Shown: one piece after another, positions 35,257 to 47,340 of the stretch
Position numbering within the stretch: position 1 is the first letter of the stretch
How the letters are laid out: the number at the start of each line of letters is the position of its first letter
From: Scalesia atractyloides
Lineage: Eukaryota; Streptophyta; Magnoliopsida; Asterales; Asteraceae
Reading direction: 5' to 3'
Length of the DNA: 64,000 nucleotides
Assembly (NCBI GenBank): GCA_947069175.1
Contig: CAMTDV010000017.1
Location: 32,807,126 to 32,871,125 of the forward strand
The notes under the pieces: generated by a model
Told to the model about the DNA's origin: nothing
Seen by the model: only the letters and a program-made list of their open reading frames with translations
The model's database searches: none
Program-made: the position numbers and the translations under genes

Positions 35257-36753
35257 ATTTTGGATTTCAATCATTTGTTCCTTTGTAAAGTGTTCAATCC
35301 CAACATCATGTTCAACTGTGAGCTAGCTAGTTTAGTCCCAGATTTTCCTATTTTCCTCTAGACAATGGGATCAATTTATGAAACCCTGATCGCTAGGTTG
35401 GGTATGCTAGTGTTTCAATTAAGTTAGACTAAGGGTATTCATCGATTGGAGTGGTTAAATCAAGGAAAATTTTATAATTGAAGCGCAAGGGATAAAGTAT
35501 CAGTCTACAAGAAATTCTTCAAATGTTGATGTCGAAGGGCTTGCCAGAGATTCTATTAGAATTCCGATTATTTTGACTTGTTGATGAAATTTTTACGAGA
35601 TTCTTACGTTCACTTATGATTCTTACTTGATTGAAGAAGAAAATAATGGATTTTCATAAATGGTAGATAAAGAAGTCAGTAAAAATCTTCTAGTTGATAG
35701 TTGCATCGATTAATTGTTAAAAATATAAGCCGTTGAGCGGGTTACAAGAACATCTACTGATAGTGGACGTTAAATCCACAAATAACAGACTAGGGCAATT
35801 TATTTACATCAAAAAGAGTAATTTATGAATCGCTTGGCCCAAGTATTCTCTCGAGTTGAAACACATGAGAATCCAATCCAACAGGTTGTAGATGGAGACG
35901 TTTACATGAAACACACATGCACATGAATGTGACTCCGAGAAGGCACTGGTTCATTGAAATAGTTACTAGAATAAACAAAGTAGTCATTCTTTCGTCCGAG
36001 TCAGAAAAGGGGTTCGAGTATGCAATGTGTAAGGCGCTCCAACTTCATGGTTAGCCTATCTTTCAAAGAATATCAACCAAAGATGTGTACTCAGGGTTAG
36101 GAAAAAATGATGCCATTTGCGTGTCAGAAAATATCTAGAATAATCAGTGTAGGGTTTTGCCTCAATGCGTTGTGCCACACACGAGGCCCACAGACTTAGG
36201 AATGAAGTTGAGTAAAGATTCCGTGGTCAATGTATTGTTGCTGGTAGGTGGAGGAAGGACTCGCTTTCGACGAACGAAACTCCCAAGAGACATGTGCTAA
36301 TGTTGGGTGTCAGGCCAAACATGGACATGAGAAGGTTCGCCATACCCAATAGTACCATCGGTAAGCTTAAGCTTGTGTCTTGTGTCTTGTTCGGCTCTGT
36401 GGTGTAGGAAAAGGTACAAATGATTATGGTGTGAGAAGCTCCTATAGAGGCTCCATTTCATGGCTCTTGGACAGGAGTAGATGCTGGCTTTTGGCGATCC
36501 AAAGGATGTCGCCACTAGGGATGATGATGCAAAATTTTGATGTTCTCCTCATCAGTATAGGGGGTGTGGATGATGTTGGCATGCCCGTAATGTCGATCTA
36601 TGTTTAATGTCGTATATGTATCAAATACGAGTGTCTATGCATATCATGTACAAGTGTCTGTGTCGGTGTAGGACTAATGCAAATGCATGTGAGAGTGTTA
36701 AGTAGGTATGTATATAGTGTATGCAACAAGAATGATAGACCTTGCAATTTTGG
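35257..36753 (-). mobile_element. Element 6 internal region (non-coding part)
   Basis: About 1.5 kb similar to element 2 at about 8230-9850, with no recognisable coding frame. It continues after element 4 at 41624-41732, where a degenerate PBS abuts LTR6. Gag and pol of element 6 would lie beyond Z1, outside the window. Confidence 0.65.
36749..36753. repeat. Target-site duplication TTTGG of element 4 (left)
   Basis: TTTGG precedes TGTAGCTCC; second copy at 41624-41628. Confidence 0.9.
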
Positions 36754-37156
36754 TGTAGCTCCGTTATACGGATCTTTCTGGTCCTAATTTGGCAAACCTA
36801 AGGTAAACGTGCGGAATCCGTTTGCTTAGTCGACATTGGATACACTCAGTTGTTTCTATTTAATCACCGTTTCATTAATATTCAACGTTACAGATCCTAG
36901 AAACACTTGGACAGAGCTTCGCCTCTGTCGTGACAAAATCCATGAAAGTTACAAATGAAATCCCAAGGCACCTTTATATAGGTTTACAAGTTCGCTGGTG
37001 AGGAAGTGAGTTCGGGCGAACTTGCATAGACAAGTTCGGCCGAACTTGTCTTCAACACTACAATTTCAAGCGAACTTGACCCTATAAATACATAAACTTC
37101 GACATTTCGCTCATAAATACTGACTTGATATTATACGATGACGTAATGCATCGACA
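36754..37156 (-). repeat. Element 4 3' LTR
   Basis: Plus-strand ends TGTAGCTCCG and GCATCGACA. Minus-strand TATA near 36973-36980. Dyad-repeat cluster at about 36988-37075 upstream of it. Confidence 0.88.
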
Positions 37157-38617
37157 GACTCCCCCTTGGATGTTGCCGTAGTCATTATTCTTCAAATAAG
37201 TTCCTGAGTCTTTATTGTTCTCTGGATCTTTATTTCTTGAATAACTTTATCATCCATGCTTCCCCTTACTTTAAGCTTTCTGTTATCTTCAATCAACATG
37301 TTTATCTAGCTCCCCTCAAATGATGCTCCGAATCTCTAAGATTGACGATTAAGAACAATCACACGTATCCACACACAAACAGTTTCTTAACAGTCTCGTT
37401 GGTCCGGCTCACATTCAACATTATTAGGTTTCCATGGAAGATATGAGAAAAAAATCTTTTTGGATTTTTAATATTGAATGCAGAAATGTAAACATACTAA
37501 AAAGTAATATTTACAGTTTGTATTTTTGTGAGAAAACGTGCTAGAGGATCATATCAGTTTTTGAGACATATCACCAGTACGGTTGACCTTTTAATAACTT
37601 TAAGTTTTAAACTTGTTTACCTAGATTGTCGATATGTTTGTCCACCTAAACTTTAACACATTTCTCAATTGTTCCAAGATGTGTTAGTCAGAATTATGAA
37701 ACTTGACTTAACTGCGGTTCCCACTTCTTGAATATACTCCCATATCAAGATTCCCTAGATTTCATCTTATATATGAATATAGCGTAATTGATATCTGTAT
37801 CTGGGTTAGTGCGAGTGCTTGAGAGCTCAGGTTAGTACTACCGTACAGACAAAGAGATGAAGACTCGTCTTTATGGTGTGTTCCACTTAAGGAATCTTTT
37901 TAGCACTGCAAATGATTAGATCTTTCGATACTTTTCAAGATTGCATGCATTTTAGGGGTTTATTGCGAAAGTATTATAGAAGTTCTAGGCTATTGCTTCC
38001 GCAAAATCAGAAGAACTTGTATAACCCAGATATCAACTATCTATAAAGACCTCGTATCTCAGAATCAGGCAATCTCTCAAACGAAATTTCAGAGTACTAA
38101 GTCCATATATCCAAGATATGTTAATCCACAAGTTTAAGCAGTTATAAAATTTAGTTTAAATCCCTGAAACAATTTACTGAACGTGTAAATCCTATCGACA
38201 CATCCACAGTAAGACTTATTTATAACTTTTTAAACTTTATAAATATTTAGCGTACTGTGATTGTCCACTGATGTACTACCATTTCCTTTTGCGCAAAATT
38301 AATCTCATTTTTTATATTTCAATGTTTTTGACATTATTGAGATTTTCTATTGTTTTCTTGAAACAATTTTAAAAAAAATTTCTCCACCTAAAATTAAAAA
38401 CATCTTATTAAAATCGAAAATAAGAATCTTCCATTTTAACCATTTAACGACCTTTTACGAACGCGAGAATACCATTTTGTTTGTGTGGAATATCACTCCT
38501 GTCTCTTGTCTCTCTGTATGAACAATCACTGCTTCTGAAATGACCTTTGGCTTGAAGCTTGGTTATCCTGCACATTCAAACAAACTTTAATTAGTTTTAA
38601 ATTGGAACCCAATCCAT
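37157..38617 (-). other. Element 4 3' internal region, no gene seen
   Basis: AT-rich; PPT at the left edge. No RT, integrase or protease motif in any frame. Confidence 0.6.
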
Positions 38618-40407
38618 TCAGGATTTAGGTTTACCAAAATCATTAACATCTGAGATAAACAAACATTCACACTCTTTTTGATATTCAAACAGTTTGATAG
38701 AAACTTTATTTGAAAATTTTACTTTCTTTGATCTTTTAACTGTTTGAATTATCAAATTTTTCTCCACTGCTCTCTCTTTTGTTCTCAGATTTGTATCTGA
38801 TGAATTCGTTTTACTTGACTGTGAGTAAAATGATTCATTAGAACTTTTATCTGATTTTTTAGACGTATCTGAGGACAAAATCTTTTCCAAATACTCTCTA
38901 ACTTTTTTCTCTTTTTTCTCAATCTGTCTTTTTGCCCTTGTGACAACCTAACTTTTTTTCTTTAGGCTTCTCTACAGTTTTCTCATTTTTCTTTTCCGTT
39001 TTCTTCTCCTCTGGTCTTTTCTCCCCCTGAGATTTAACCGATCTTCTTTTCAGATTAGTCGGACAATCCCTGGAAATATGACCTTTGATTTGACATTTAT
39101 AGCATCTTCTCGTATCAAATCTCTTTTTCAGGCAGTTAACAGCAATGTGTCCACCAAATCTACAGTTGTAACACACTCTGTTATCGTACCAATCTCTCCA
39201 TTCAGACCAAACACCCAAATCAGCACATTGATTTGACGTGTAGTAGTCATCTTTCCTGCTTCTTTTGTAAAATTGATTTGACTTTGAAGCACTGTGGTCC
39301 GACCTACACCACTTATTCTCAAATTTTTGTGAGTTTTTATAATGATTGGACGACCGTACCGATGAGCTTTTATTTTTGTTTTGAAAATTTATAGAATTTT
39401 GTTTTTCATGTTGTTTTTTGTTTTCCATTCTGCTTAGAAGGTTTTTGCGTTGAGCATTCACCTTTTTTAGCATATTGTAGAACAATTTCTTGAAATTTTT
39501 CTTTTAGTTTCAAAAATATTTCTTTTTTATCATTTTCATCATCTGTATTATCATTACAATCCTCAATTATAACATCGTCATAATTTGTGACATTGTCACT
39601 TATTGGAATTTTCATTTTATTATCATTGATCGGTTTGGATATATATGTTCTAACTTTAATGAGGAAGTCACAAATCCTTTCAATAATTTTGCTGAATTTG
39701 CAGCTTTATTTATAACAGTCTCAACTTCTTTTTCAAGTTGAGCTATTTTCTTAATATGAGAATTTATTGCTATTTGATTTTCTATATTTAATTTTTCAGA
39801 AACAATTTTATCATTTTTAAACATTTTTATTTCATTTTGAAAATCTACTACCATTTGTAATTTTTCATTTTCTAAATTTTTATTTTGTTTTCAAAATTCT
39901 TTTCATTTTCTTTTAATTTTTTATTTTCTAATGTCAAACTCTCAATCCCATTCAAGAGTTTGGCATTATCTGCCTGATAATTGTCTACATCATAGACCGG
40001 GCAGACTGGTTTAGAACTTGAAGACTCATTTGTGGATATACTTGAAACTAAAGCTTCACAGTTCTTAACCACTACACTCTCTTGAAACTTATTCTTCAAA
40101 GATGTCCATAATTCTTTCGCAGTCTTGTATTCTGGTAAAAGATCAGGATGTCTTCCTTAACCGATTGCTGGATAAGATTAATCATTTTCTTTTCAGCAAA
40201 ATAATCATCTTTCTATTGAGTAGAATATTTGCACTTCTCCAGAATTTTCTGATTTTCATCTCTAGGAATGACATAACCTGTCTCAATCGCAACCCAACTG
40301 CGGAAATGCATAGCTTGGACCCAGCTCTCAAATTTTCTTTTCCAAACTTCACACTCGTTCATACTCATCAACTTTGGCGGCTTCACAGTCCCCATTTCGT
40401 TTTCCAA
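38618..40407 (-). pseudogene. Element 4 gag-like region with coiled coil and two CCHC knuckles
   Basis: Minus-strand start at 40407 reads MENEMGTVKPPKLMSMNECE with WKRKFESWVQAMHF, resembling the N-terminus of copia-type gag. After a stop near 40213 frames continue in pieces: a Lys/Glu/Asn-rich, probably coiled-coil stretch (about 40099-39612, e.g. LNGIESLTLENKKLKENEKN), an acidic piece (39615-39406), then basic sequence with CYNCRFGGHIAVNC and CYKCQIKGHISRDC (about 39170-39060), two zinc knuckles. A Lys/Glu-rich tail runs to about 38920, with a further piece to 38618. Three or more stops break it. No pol follows. Confidence 0.75.
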
Positions 40408-40639
40408 TCTAACATGTCGTTCAAAACACTTGAAAAATTATTAGCAACCAGACAATTTTTAGAAAAAAATTTGAATTTTTAATCGACAATATTAACGTAT
40501 CGATTTACTAAAAACGTTTAAAATTTTTCGGAAACTTGTTTTTACCAGATCAGAGCTTTAAACTCGTCTCGTCAATACGAATCTAACGATATATAATGTC
40601 CGAGACTTTTTTCAAGATTTTCATTCCTTTTTTTTAGAA

Positions 40640-41010
40640 ACCCTTAGACAAGCTCGGGCGAACTTGTAATAGCTTGTGAGACAAGTTCGGGCGAACTTGT
40701 GCTAAAAAACAATCAGATTTAACAAGTACGGGCGAACTTGTATATTGCTTGACAAGTTCGAGCGAACTTGTGAGACTTTTCAAAAGAACTTATAAGTGCG
40801 GACGAACATGTAAGATATTCAAGAGATTTTACAAGTTCGGACGAACTTCTAATAGATTTTCATGAAATCTTAATGAAAAGTATGCAAGTTCGAGCGAACT
40901 TATCAAAAATCTTGAAAAATCAATCAAGTTCGGGCGAACTTGATGAAAAGTTATGAATTTTTCAGTCAAATTCGAGCGAACTTGATGTCAAGTTCGAGCG
41001 AACATGAGTT
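40640..41010 (-). repeat. Dyad-repeat array in element 4 leader
   Basis: About ten copies of CAAGTTCGNNCGAACTTG or degenerate versions with variable AT-rich spacers, between PBS and gag. Copies near 40913-40945 and 40970-41010 include TCAA/TTGA flanks. Confidence 0.85.
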
Positions 41011-41230
41011 ATTCGACATGGTTTTTTGCAATTTTTGACATGAATTCATTTGTTTTAAGCTCTGATCTTTTCAAGGTTTATATATTATGGATTTTACGTA
41101 TTATACTTAAAAATCAGTCTATTTTGTCCGTGAATTGTCCAAGAAAAGTTAAAAATAGAAGAAATGAGTAGAAGATGAGATGTTCAATGTCCAATGTCTT
41201 CAAATTAGGTCAATCCTGCTCTGATACACT

Positions 41231-41623
41231 TGTAGGTCCATTGTATGGATCGTTCGGGCACTAATCTGACAAACCTAAGGTAAACGTGCGGAATCCGTTT
41301 GCTCAGGCGACATTGGATACACTCATTTGTTTCTGTTTAATCACCGATTCATTAATATTCAACGTTACAGATCCAGGAAACACTTAGACAAGCTTCGCCT
41401 CTGTCGTGACAAAATCTCTGAAGGTTACAAATGAAATCCCAAGGCACCTTTATATAGGTTTACAAGTTCGCTGGTGAGGAGTGAGTTCGGGCGAACTTGC
41501 ATAGACAAGTTCGGCCAAACTTGTCTTCAACACTACAATCTCAAGCGAACTTGACCCTATTTCGCTCCTAAATACTGACTCGATATTATACGATGACGTA
41601 GGCAACAGACATATGCATCAACA
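41231..41623 (-). repeat. Element 4 5' LTR
   Basis: Plus-strand ends TGTAGGTCCA and GCATCAACA, matching 36754-37156. Dyad-repeat cluster at about 41460-41555. Confidence 0.9.
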
Positions 41624-41732
41624 TTTGGAGTGTAGTGTCGTTGTGGTTTTTCAAAAGAGAGCGGTTATAGTCTGGTTTTTCAAAAATAATTTAAACCAAG
41701 TTCACTATAACCAATGGCTCTTATATCAATCT
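41624..41732 (-). mobile_element. Element 6 leader end and PBS
   Basis: Minus strand carries GATTGATATAAGAGCCATTGG next to LTR6, a decayed form of the TGGTATCAGAGCCA PBS. Shares CAAGTTCACTATAACC with element 2 at about 9875. Confidence 0.75.
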
Positions 41733-44081
41733 GTCACATCCTCAAATTCCACATGCGGGGTTTTACGGCGAGGCATGCGACTGACCAGGATACAGCCACA
41801 AATCGCATTAAACCAATCATATTTAATACATAACCATCACAATCAACGTGATTAGTGATAATAGTTTAAAAGTCAAAAACCAAGTTTAGGATAACAACGG
41901 AAGCAGAAGTATAAAAATCCAGAAAAGAACAAAAAAAACTACAAGGTGTGCATAAGTAAAGAAATTAGTTCAATAAACCACGACACAGCCAAGTTGCAAG
42001 CCTCTAAACGTGTTGTACCTAATGACCTGCAAAGCATCCTAAAATATATCGACATAAAGTTGGCGAGTTCATAGTTTTAGTTAACCAAAAAGTAAGTTCA
42101 CATGCTAAAGCGTTAAAACCATAACTCGGGTAGCTATCCCTTGTTAAGCAACTAAACTGTGTAGATACCGAAAACTTACATATAAGTTTGGTGCCATCCA
42201 TCAATGTCTATCCGCATTGATGCAATAGGAAAGGTCAATAGTTCACGCCTGGCTCCCAGCAAAGTGTGAGGTTTGTCAAATCTAATAGCACTATCAACTA
42301 ATACCTTGTCTGTCAACCCGACAAGCTAATCGTTATAATGTGTATGGACTTTCATGATAGAGTTTTCGTTTAGTTAATGTGTGGTCCCAAACTAGGTATA
42401 ATGTAATCCCAATCCAGAGATAATGTGTGGCCGCAAACCAGGAGTGTATGCTTTTAGAAAAGAGTTGTGAACTCACCTTAGGGTGCTCAGCTAGAACTTA
42501 AGTGATTAGCAGTAGAGGTGGTCAACCACATCATGATATGGTTACCATTTTATAGTCAGTTTGGGCTCACATTATTCACCTAATTCCACACATATACTAT
42601 CATATAATATGCATCTAAACTGACACTTAGCTATACATTCGTGTGGTCATGTGTATGTGTACATCTCAAGTTATGTAATATGTTTGCTTTGGTGCTAAAC
42701 ATGGAAAGATACTTTATACAAACTAATACAACCATTTACAAACACAAACACAATGTTTCAGCATATTCAATTTCAAATCAATTTTTGGGTTGTTTTCCTG
42801 AATTTATTTAAATACCGAACAGACTAGAAAAATTATGATATTTTTATGAGACATGTCATATAGGCTACTATGACTTACATATTTTTCTCAAGACCTAAAT
42901 TTTACTGAAAAAGCAATAAAAATTATTTAGCGCACATGGTCAGATTCGACGCATTCTGTCGACAGTTTACGATACAATTTGTTTAAATATCCTCGATAAT
43001 CCTTTAATGAAATTTCAATTGGAGAATTTTATAACCTCCTAGGAATTTTTACTGTACAAATTTCAAGTATTAACTCCAACCTTAGCCCAGGTTATGACAT
43101 TCGTAACAGGATGCAACTTCTGCAGGAAAACACAGCACGCTCCCATGTTTCCGTTTAAACAATGTTTTAGTCTCAAGAAACAAGTATTTTCGTTTACTTA
43201 TGACCACATTACATCCATTACAAGTTGGTTGAAAAATATGGCAAATTGTATTTACTTGCAGTCCCTTACCAAAACGTCTTTATGGTATTAATTAACCCTA
43301 ATTCGACCCACACCCCATGCATAAACCCATGTACATCATATTCAACACTAAAGTACCATCACTATCATGTTATAAACGAAAACCCTAGCAGACATGCATG
43401 ACTATGAAACATATAAACTGACAAACATCATCATAGTTCAAGAACTTGTTAATTGCTCATACCTTAACATTCAAGAATCATGTTTCATGTTAAAACACAG
43501 CTAAGAATCATGTAGATGTATGCAAGAGCAATAGATAAGATCAAGACACATTACCGAAAGAGATTAAGGTATAGAAAGCTTGAAGAATCGAAAGAGATGA
43601 AGCCTTTTGCTTGAGTTCCTTGTCGATCAGAAAGGAGGTAGAGATAGGGGATGTTTGTTCGTGATTAGGTTTGAACAACATGCATGTGTATAACAAGTTA
43701 TAGGTCGTGTCGTTTAGGCCAGTAACACCTGGGCTGGAGTCTATTAAATTTTTATAACTTTTTGTTCAGTTACAGTTTTAGTCCCTCAAGTTTCGCACAA
43801 CTTTCTTGGGTAGCAAGTTATCCTAGATAACTTTGTATTATGAGGAGTCAAGTCCCTCGTGTGTCCAAACTATCCAGTTTGTGTGAAAGTTAAAACGTTA
43901 ACTTTTATTTAATAACGACTTACCCGACTCAGGATGGGCGAGCTAGGTCATTCCTCCACAGTACGAAACCATATCGTTAATTATAAGTTGTATGATTTAA
44001 TTAATTACATGTATGAACTCATAAAGAGTATAAAAAGTACGTAAAAGCGTTGGTGTTACCCTGAAAATGCGAGTTGTTAGA
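41733..44081 (-). repeat. LTR6: 5' LTR of element 6
   Basis: Plus-strand start TGTCACATCCTCAAATTCCAC resembles element 2 LTRs; the far end near 44081 (CCTGAAAATGC then GAGTTGTTAGA) lines up with their end but has lost the canonical ACA. Diverged and old. Confidence 0.75.
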
Positions 44082-45200
44082 TTTTATCTATAATTAGAGT
44101 ACCTTATTGCAATATAAAATATGACGACTAAAAAAACCAAAAAAAAAACATTGTGTTGTATTTCTATGTTGCATAACCCATCAAACGACATGACCACGGG
44201 GTATAACTTCAGAGGGTTATACTTAGTAATAATATGGTCATATTATAGAGTTTAAATAGGCCATAACCTTGACCAAACGGGTCAGAATCAAAAGTCAAGG
44301 CAAAAATCAAACTCTTTGGCTTTCAACATAGAATGAGGTGCTAAACTATAATGGACGAGTTAGGCATGCTAGAATAGGTTTATATATGTTATACATTATG
44401 TTTTAGTGTCAAAATATATGAGCCATAAGATTAAGAGTTCATTAATATAATTTATGAAATTCATTTCATCTTTGACTAGTAAACGTGATTGTCGGAGGGT
44501 ATGATCGCAGAGGAACCATACCATCACTACTACTATCACGTAGGAAAGTTTGATTCAAACTTTGACTTGACCATAATGCTCAGAATTGAAAGTCAAACGA
44601 AAAGTTAAACTGTTTGATTTTCAGTTAAATTCTAACTTATTAAACGAAATTGAACAAAGCAGAAGACTTACTAGGATAAAAGAATGCTAAAGAATACTTG
44701 GGAGCAACTCCAAATCTCCAGTGACGCTCCAAGGAACAAATTTAGAGTGAGATTTGATGGTGTGAGTAAAGTATTCTAGATGAACACCTATTTATAGAAC
44801 CTCAAATGGTCCCAAATCAAGCCAAATGTCCACCTAGGTGTTAAGGACATGCTTAGTGTCACCCTAGGTGTCCCAAGGAGAAGAACGGTGGCAAAATTCG
44901 CAACTAAGTGGCATGAAATGCAGCTGTGAATGACACTTGTGAAGAAGTTGTCACTGGCATCTCTTATGGACCGTAAGAGGTGGGTTACGGTCTGTAAGGG
45001 GCGTTTAAACCGGCTTACAGGTTTTGAACCCCTTACGGTTCGTAAGGGGTATCTTAAGGTCCGTAAGGGACCTCCAAAGATAGAATTTTGACATTTTTTT
45101 CATTTTAGTCCTTGGACTTTATATATTTTCCCATTTCGGCAGTTTTGGTCTGTCTCCTTCCACATAGTCGGGATTAGTTGGAGATTTAGGGTACGTGTTG
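44082..45200 (-). repeat. Z2: partial LTR of family Z
   Basis: Similar to part of Z3 in the same orientation and to Z1 inverted. Minus-strand TATA at 44789-44796. Four to five CTTACGGNCCGTAAG-type dyads at 44955-45075. The other half lies beyond element 6. The right edge is not sharp. Confidence 0.65.
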
Positions 45201-45259
45201 AGTTATCACCACTCTGCATATGCTTTGATTTACAATTCAACAACTTTTAAAACCCTAGG

Positions 45260-45560
45260 TGCATCGTCGTGACTAGGGTGGTGGCGGTCGCTAGTGAAAT
45301 AATAACAGTGGAGAAGGAGTCGATGGTTAATGGAAAGGAATCGGTTATGGTATATTGTGGTGTATGATGACGAGTTTCAGATACACAGGAGTTAGAATTG
45401 TCTTTATGGGTGGAGAAAGTAAAAGAGCTGATTAGAGATCGTGAATCATTTACTTTAAAGACTCACATTGATGGCCACTATAAATGTCTTCAAACATATG
45501 GAAATCCCACAATGCTCTCAATTAGGATGGACGATGATATTATACCGTAAGCATAAACTC
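45260..45560 (+). pseudogene. Possible gene fragment
   Basis: An in-frame stretch reads LSLWVEKVKELIRDRESF and CLQTYGNPTMLSIRMDDD, followed by GTAAGC, a splice-donor-like end. Two stops lie upstream near 45365. I do not recognise the family. It may be a captured exon or chance. Confidence 0.25.
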
Positions 45561-45609
45561 TTGTAATTACTTAAATGTCTTAATCCTTCTCAAATATATT
45601 ATAATATAG

Positions 45610-45937
45610 TATAAATATGGAGTTAATTACGTTTTTCGTCCCTATAGTTTGTCAAAAATCACTTTTTGAGTCAATTAGTTTAAAAATTGCTATTTCAGTC
45701 TCTACAGTTTCACTTTCGTAACTATTTCAATCCATTAGTTTGTCAAAAGTCACTATTTCAATCAATTAGTTTACAATATAGTGTCAGAATAATTGGATGG
45801 AATTAACAAATGTGGATTGAAATAGTTACGAAAGTGAAACCACAAGGACTGAAATAGCAATTTTTAAACTAATAGACTAAAATTGTGATTTTTGACAAAC
45901 CAAATGGACGAAAAACGAAATTAACTCTATAAATATG
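45610..45937. mobile_element. MITE with MULE-like target-site duplication
   Basis: Element 45620-45927 (308 bp). Ends GAGTTAATT...CGTTTTTCGTCC and its inverse differ at one of 22 positions. The flanks TATAAATATG at 45610-45619 and 45928-45937 form a 10-bp duplication, the size range of Mutator-like elements. Most of the interior is also foldback. No coding. Confidence 0.85.
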
Positions 45938-47340
45938 TGTGCTATAGAAAACATAACATATATAATATTAGAAATCTATTCCTTTTCTTACGAAAGTTTC
46001 CTACGTTATACAATAGATAAAAAAAAATTTGACATTAGCTTTTCGTCATAACGTTGTATAAAAGAAAATTCTAGTATTTACGTTTTGTTTTACTACAACA
46101 TTCCGACGAAATAAATAACGACAACATATTTTTTCGGATTGTCGAAAATATACAATAAAAAAATATCTTTTGTTTCATGTTTTAAAATAAATAATAAAAT
46201 CAATAATAGTAATAGTATTATATATGTTATCAATTTTATAAATAATAATTAAACAATACAAAAAAATACTTTCGTCGTAAAGTTGTCAGAAACAAAAAAA
46301 TATATATAGAAAATAGATTTTGTCGGAAAGTTGGCTAAACTTTACCATAAAATTGATATATCAAAATTTTGTCAGAAAACTCATCGAAAAATAGTCGGGA
46401 ATCTTTTTCTTACATGTATTTTTGGTCGGAAACCACATTTCCTAATATATGTCGTTAGATTTCATACTTCAGTAGTAATAGAAGAGCAAATAAAAATATT
46501 TTTCATACGCATAATCTTTGTATAATTTATATATCTATACTATATAATAAAGGAAAACCATATAAGACGCATTCGTTGAAGCTATTTACTTTTTGGTTTT
46601 ACTATCCTTCTTTCCTACTTAACTATAGATCCTTATTATTTTAATTAAAGACAAGTTGTATTATTAGCCAAATGAATTTAATATTAATTAGTTATTAATT
46701 ATTTTTTTAAATAAAATTATATTTTTTAATTAAAAGTAACTAGAATCAAAATTATGCTTGTTAAAATATTAAAAAAAGACGAAGAATAATGATGATAATT
46801 AATTTTATGAGTGATTTCCAAAAGATATCAATTAATTAATGTGGTTGGATGATAAAAAATAATAAAAGTACGATATGTTAAATAATAATAAAAATAGGTG
46901 TTTATAAAAATCAAACTTAATACCCAAATTGTTATGCCGAGCTAATTTATTCATATTTCGAGTATTAAAGCTATCACATGCTAATATGACACGATTGTAG
47001 TGGGTAAGATATGCACGATGTTGTGTTCTAACTATTTTACACATTGAGCTTCTTTTAAGTTTAGAGTGGCTAACTAAGTATTGATCGAATATATGCAGAC
47101 TTCAACGTAGCATTCTAAATACTTGAAAGTTTGAACGCATATTTATAATTGTTTGAACTATATTATAAACTTGTATGTTAAAACAATTTTACTTCGAATT
47201 CTTAATGCAAGTCATTACGTGATAACCAAAGAAGTATTCTCCTGGATAAATACATTATAAAAGTTGATATTAACTGAAAAAGATACATTAGGTCCTTAGC
47301 TCCTTGTAGGTCCCTTGATTAGTATCTTTCTTTCTCTTTC
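45938..47340. other. AT-rich intergenic sequence downstream of the NAC gene
   Basis: No gene seen. TCTATACTATATAATAAAGG at about 46533-46552 resembles the 5' terminus of some plant Helitrons, but no matching CTRR end with hairpin was found. Forty-six kb region has repeated TTTTCGTC-like pieces near 46050-46400. Confidence 0.5.

Larger units (their letters stand above)
36754..41623 (-). mobile_element. Element 4: gag-only LTR element (copia-like), non-autonomous
   Basis: LTRs of 403 and 393 bp flank 4.1 kb. The PBS is on the minus strand next to the right LTR (AAGTGTATCAGAGCAGG, about 41217-41233) and the PPT next to the left LTR (minus CCAAGGGGGAGTC). Only a gag-like region is recognisable (38618-40407). 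37157-38617 shows no coding. The leader at 40640-41010 is full of dyad repeats. Clean TTTGG duplication. Confidence 0.88.

Noticed and set aside
46533..46552. Helitron 5' terminus
   Set aside because: Only a short end-like match; no hairpin plus CTRR end was found nearby.
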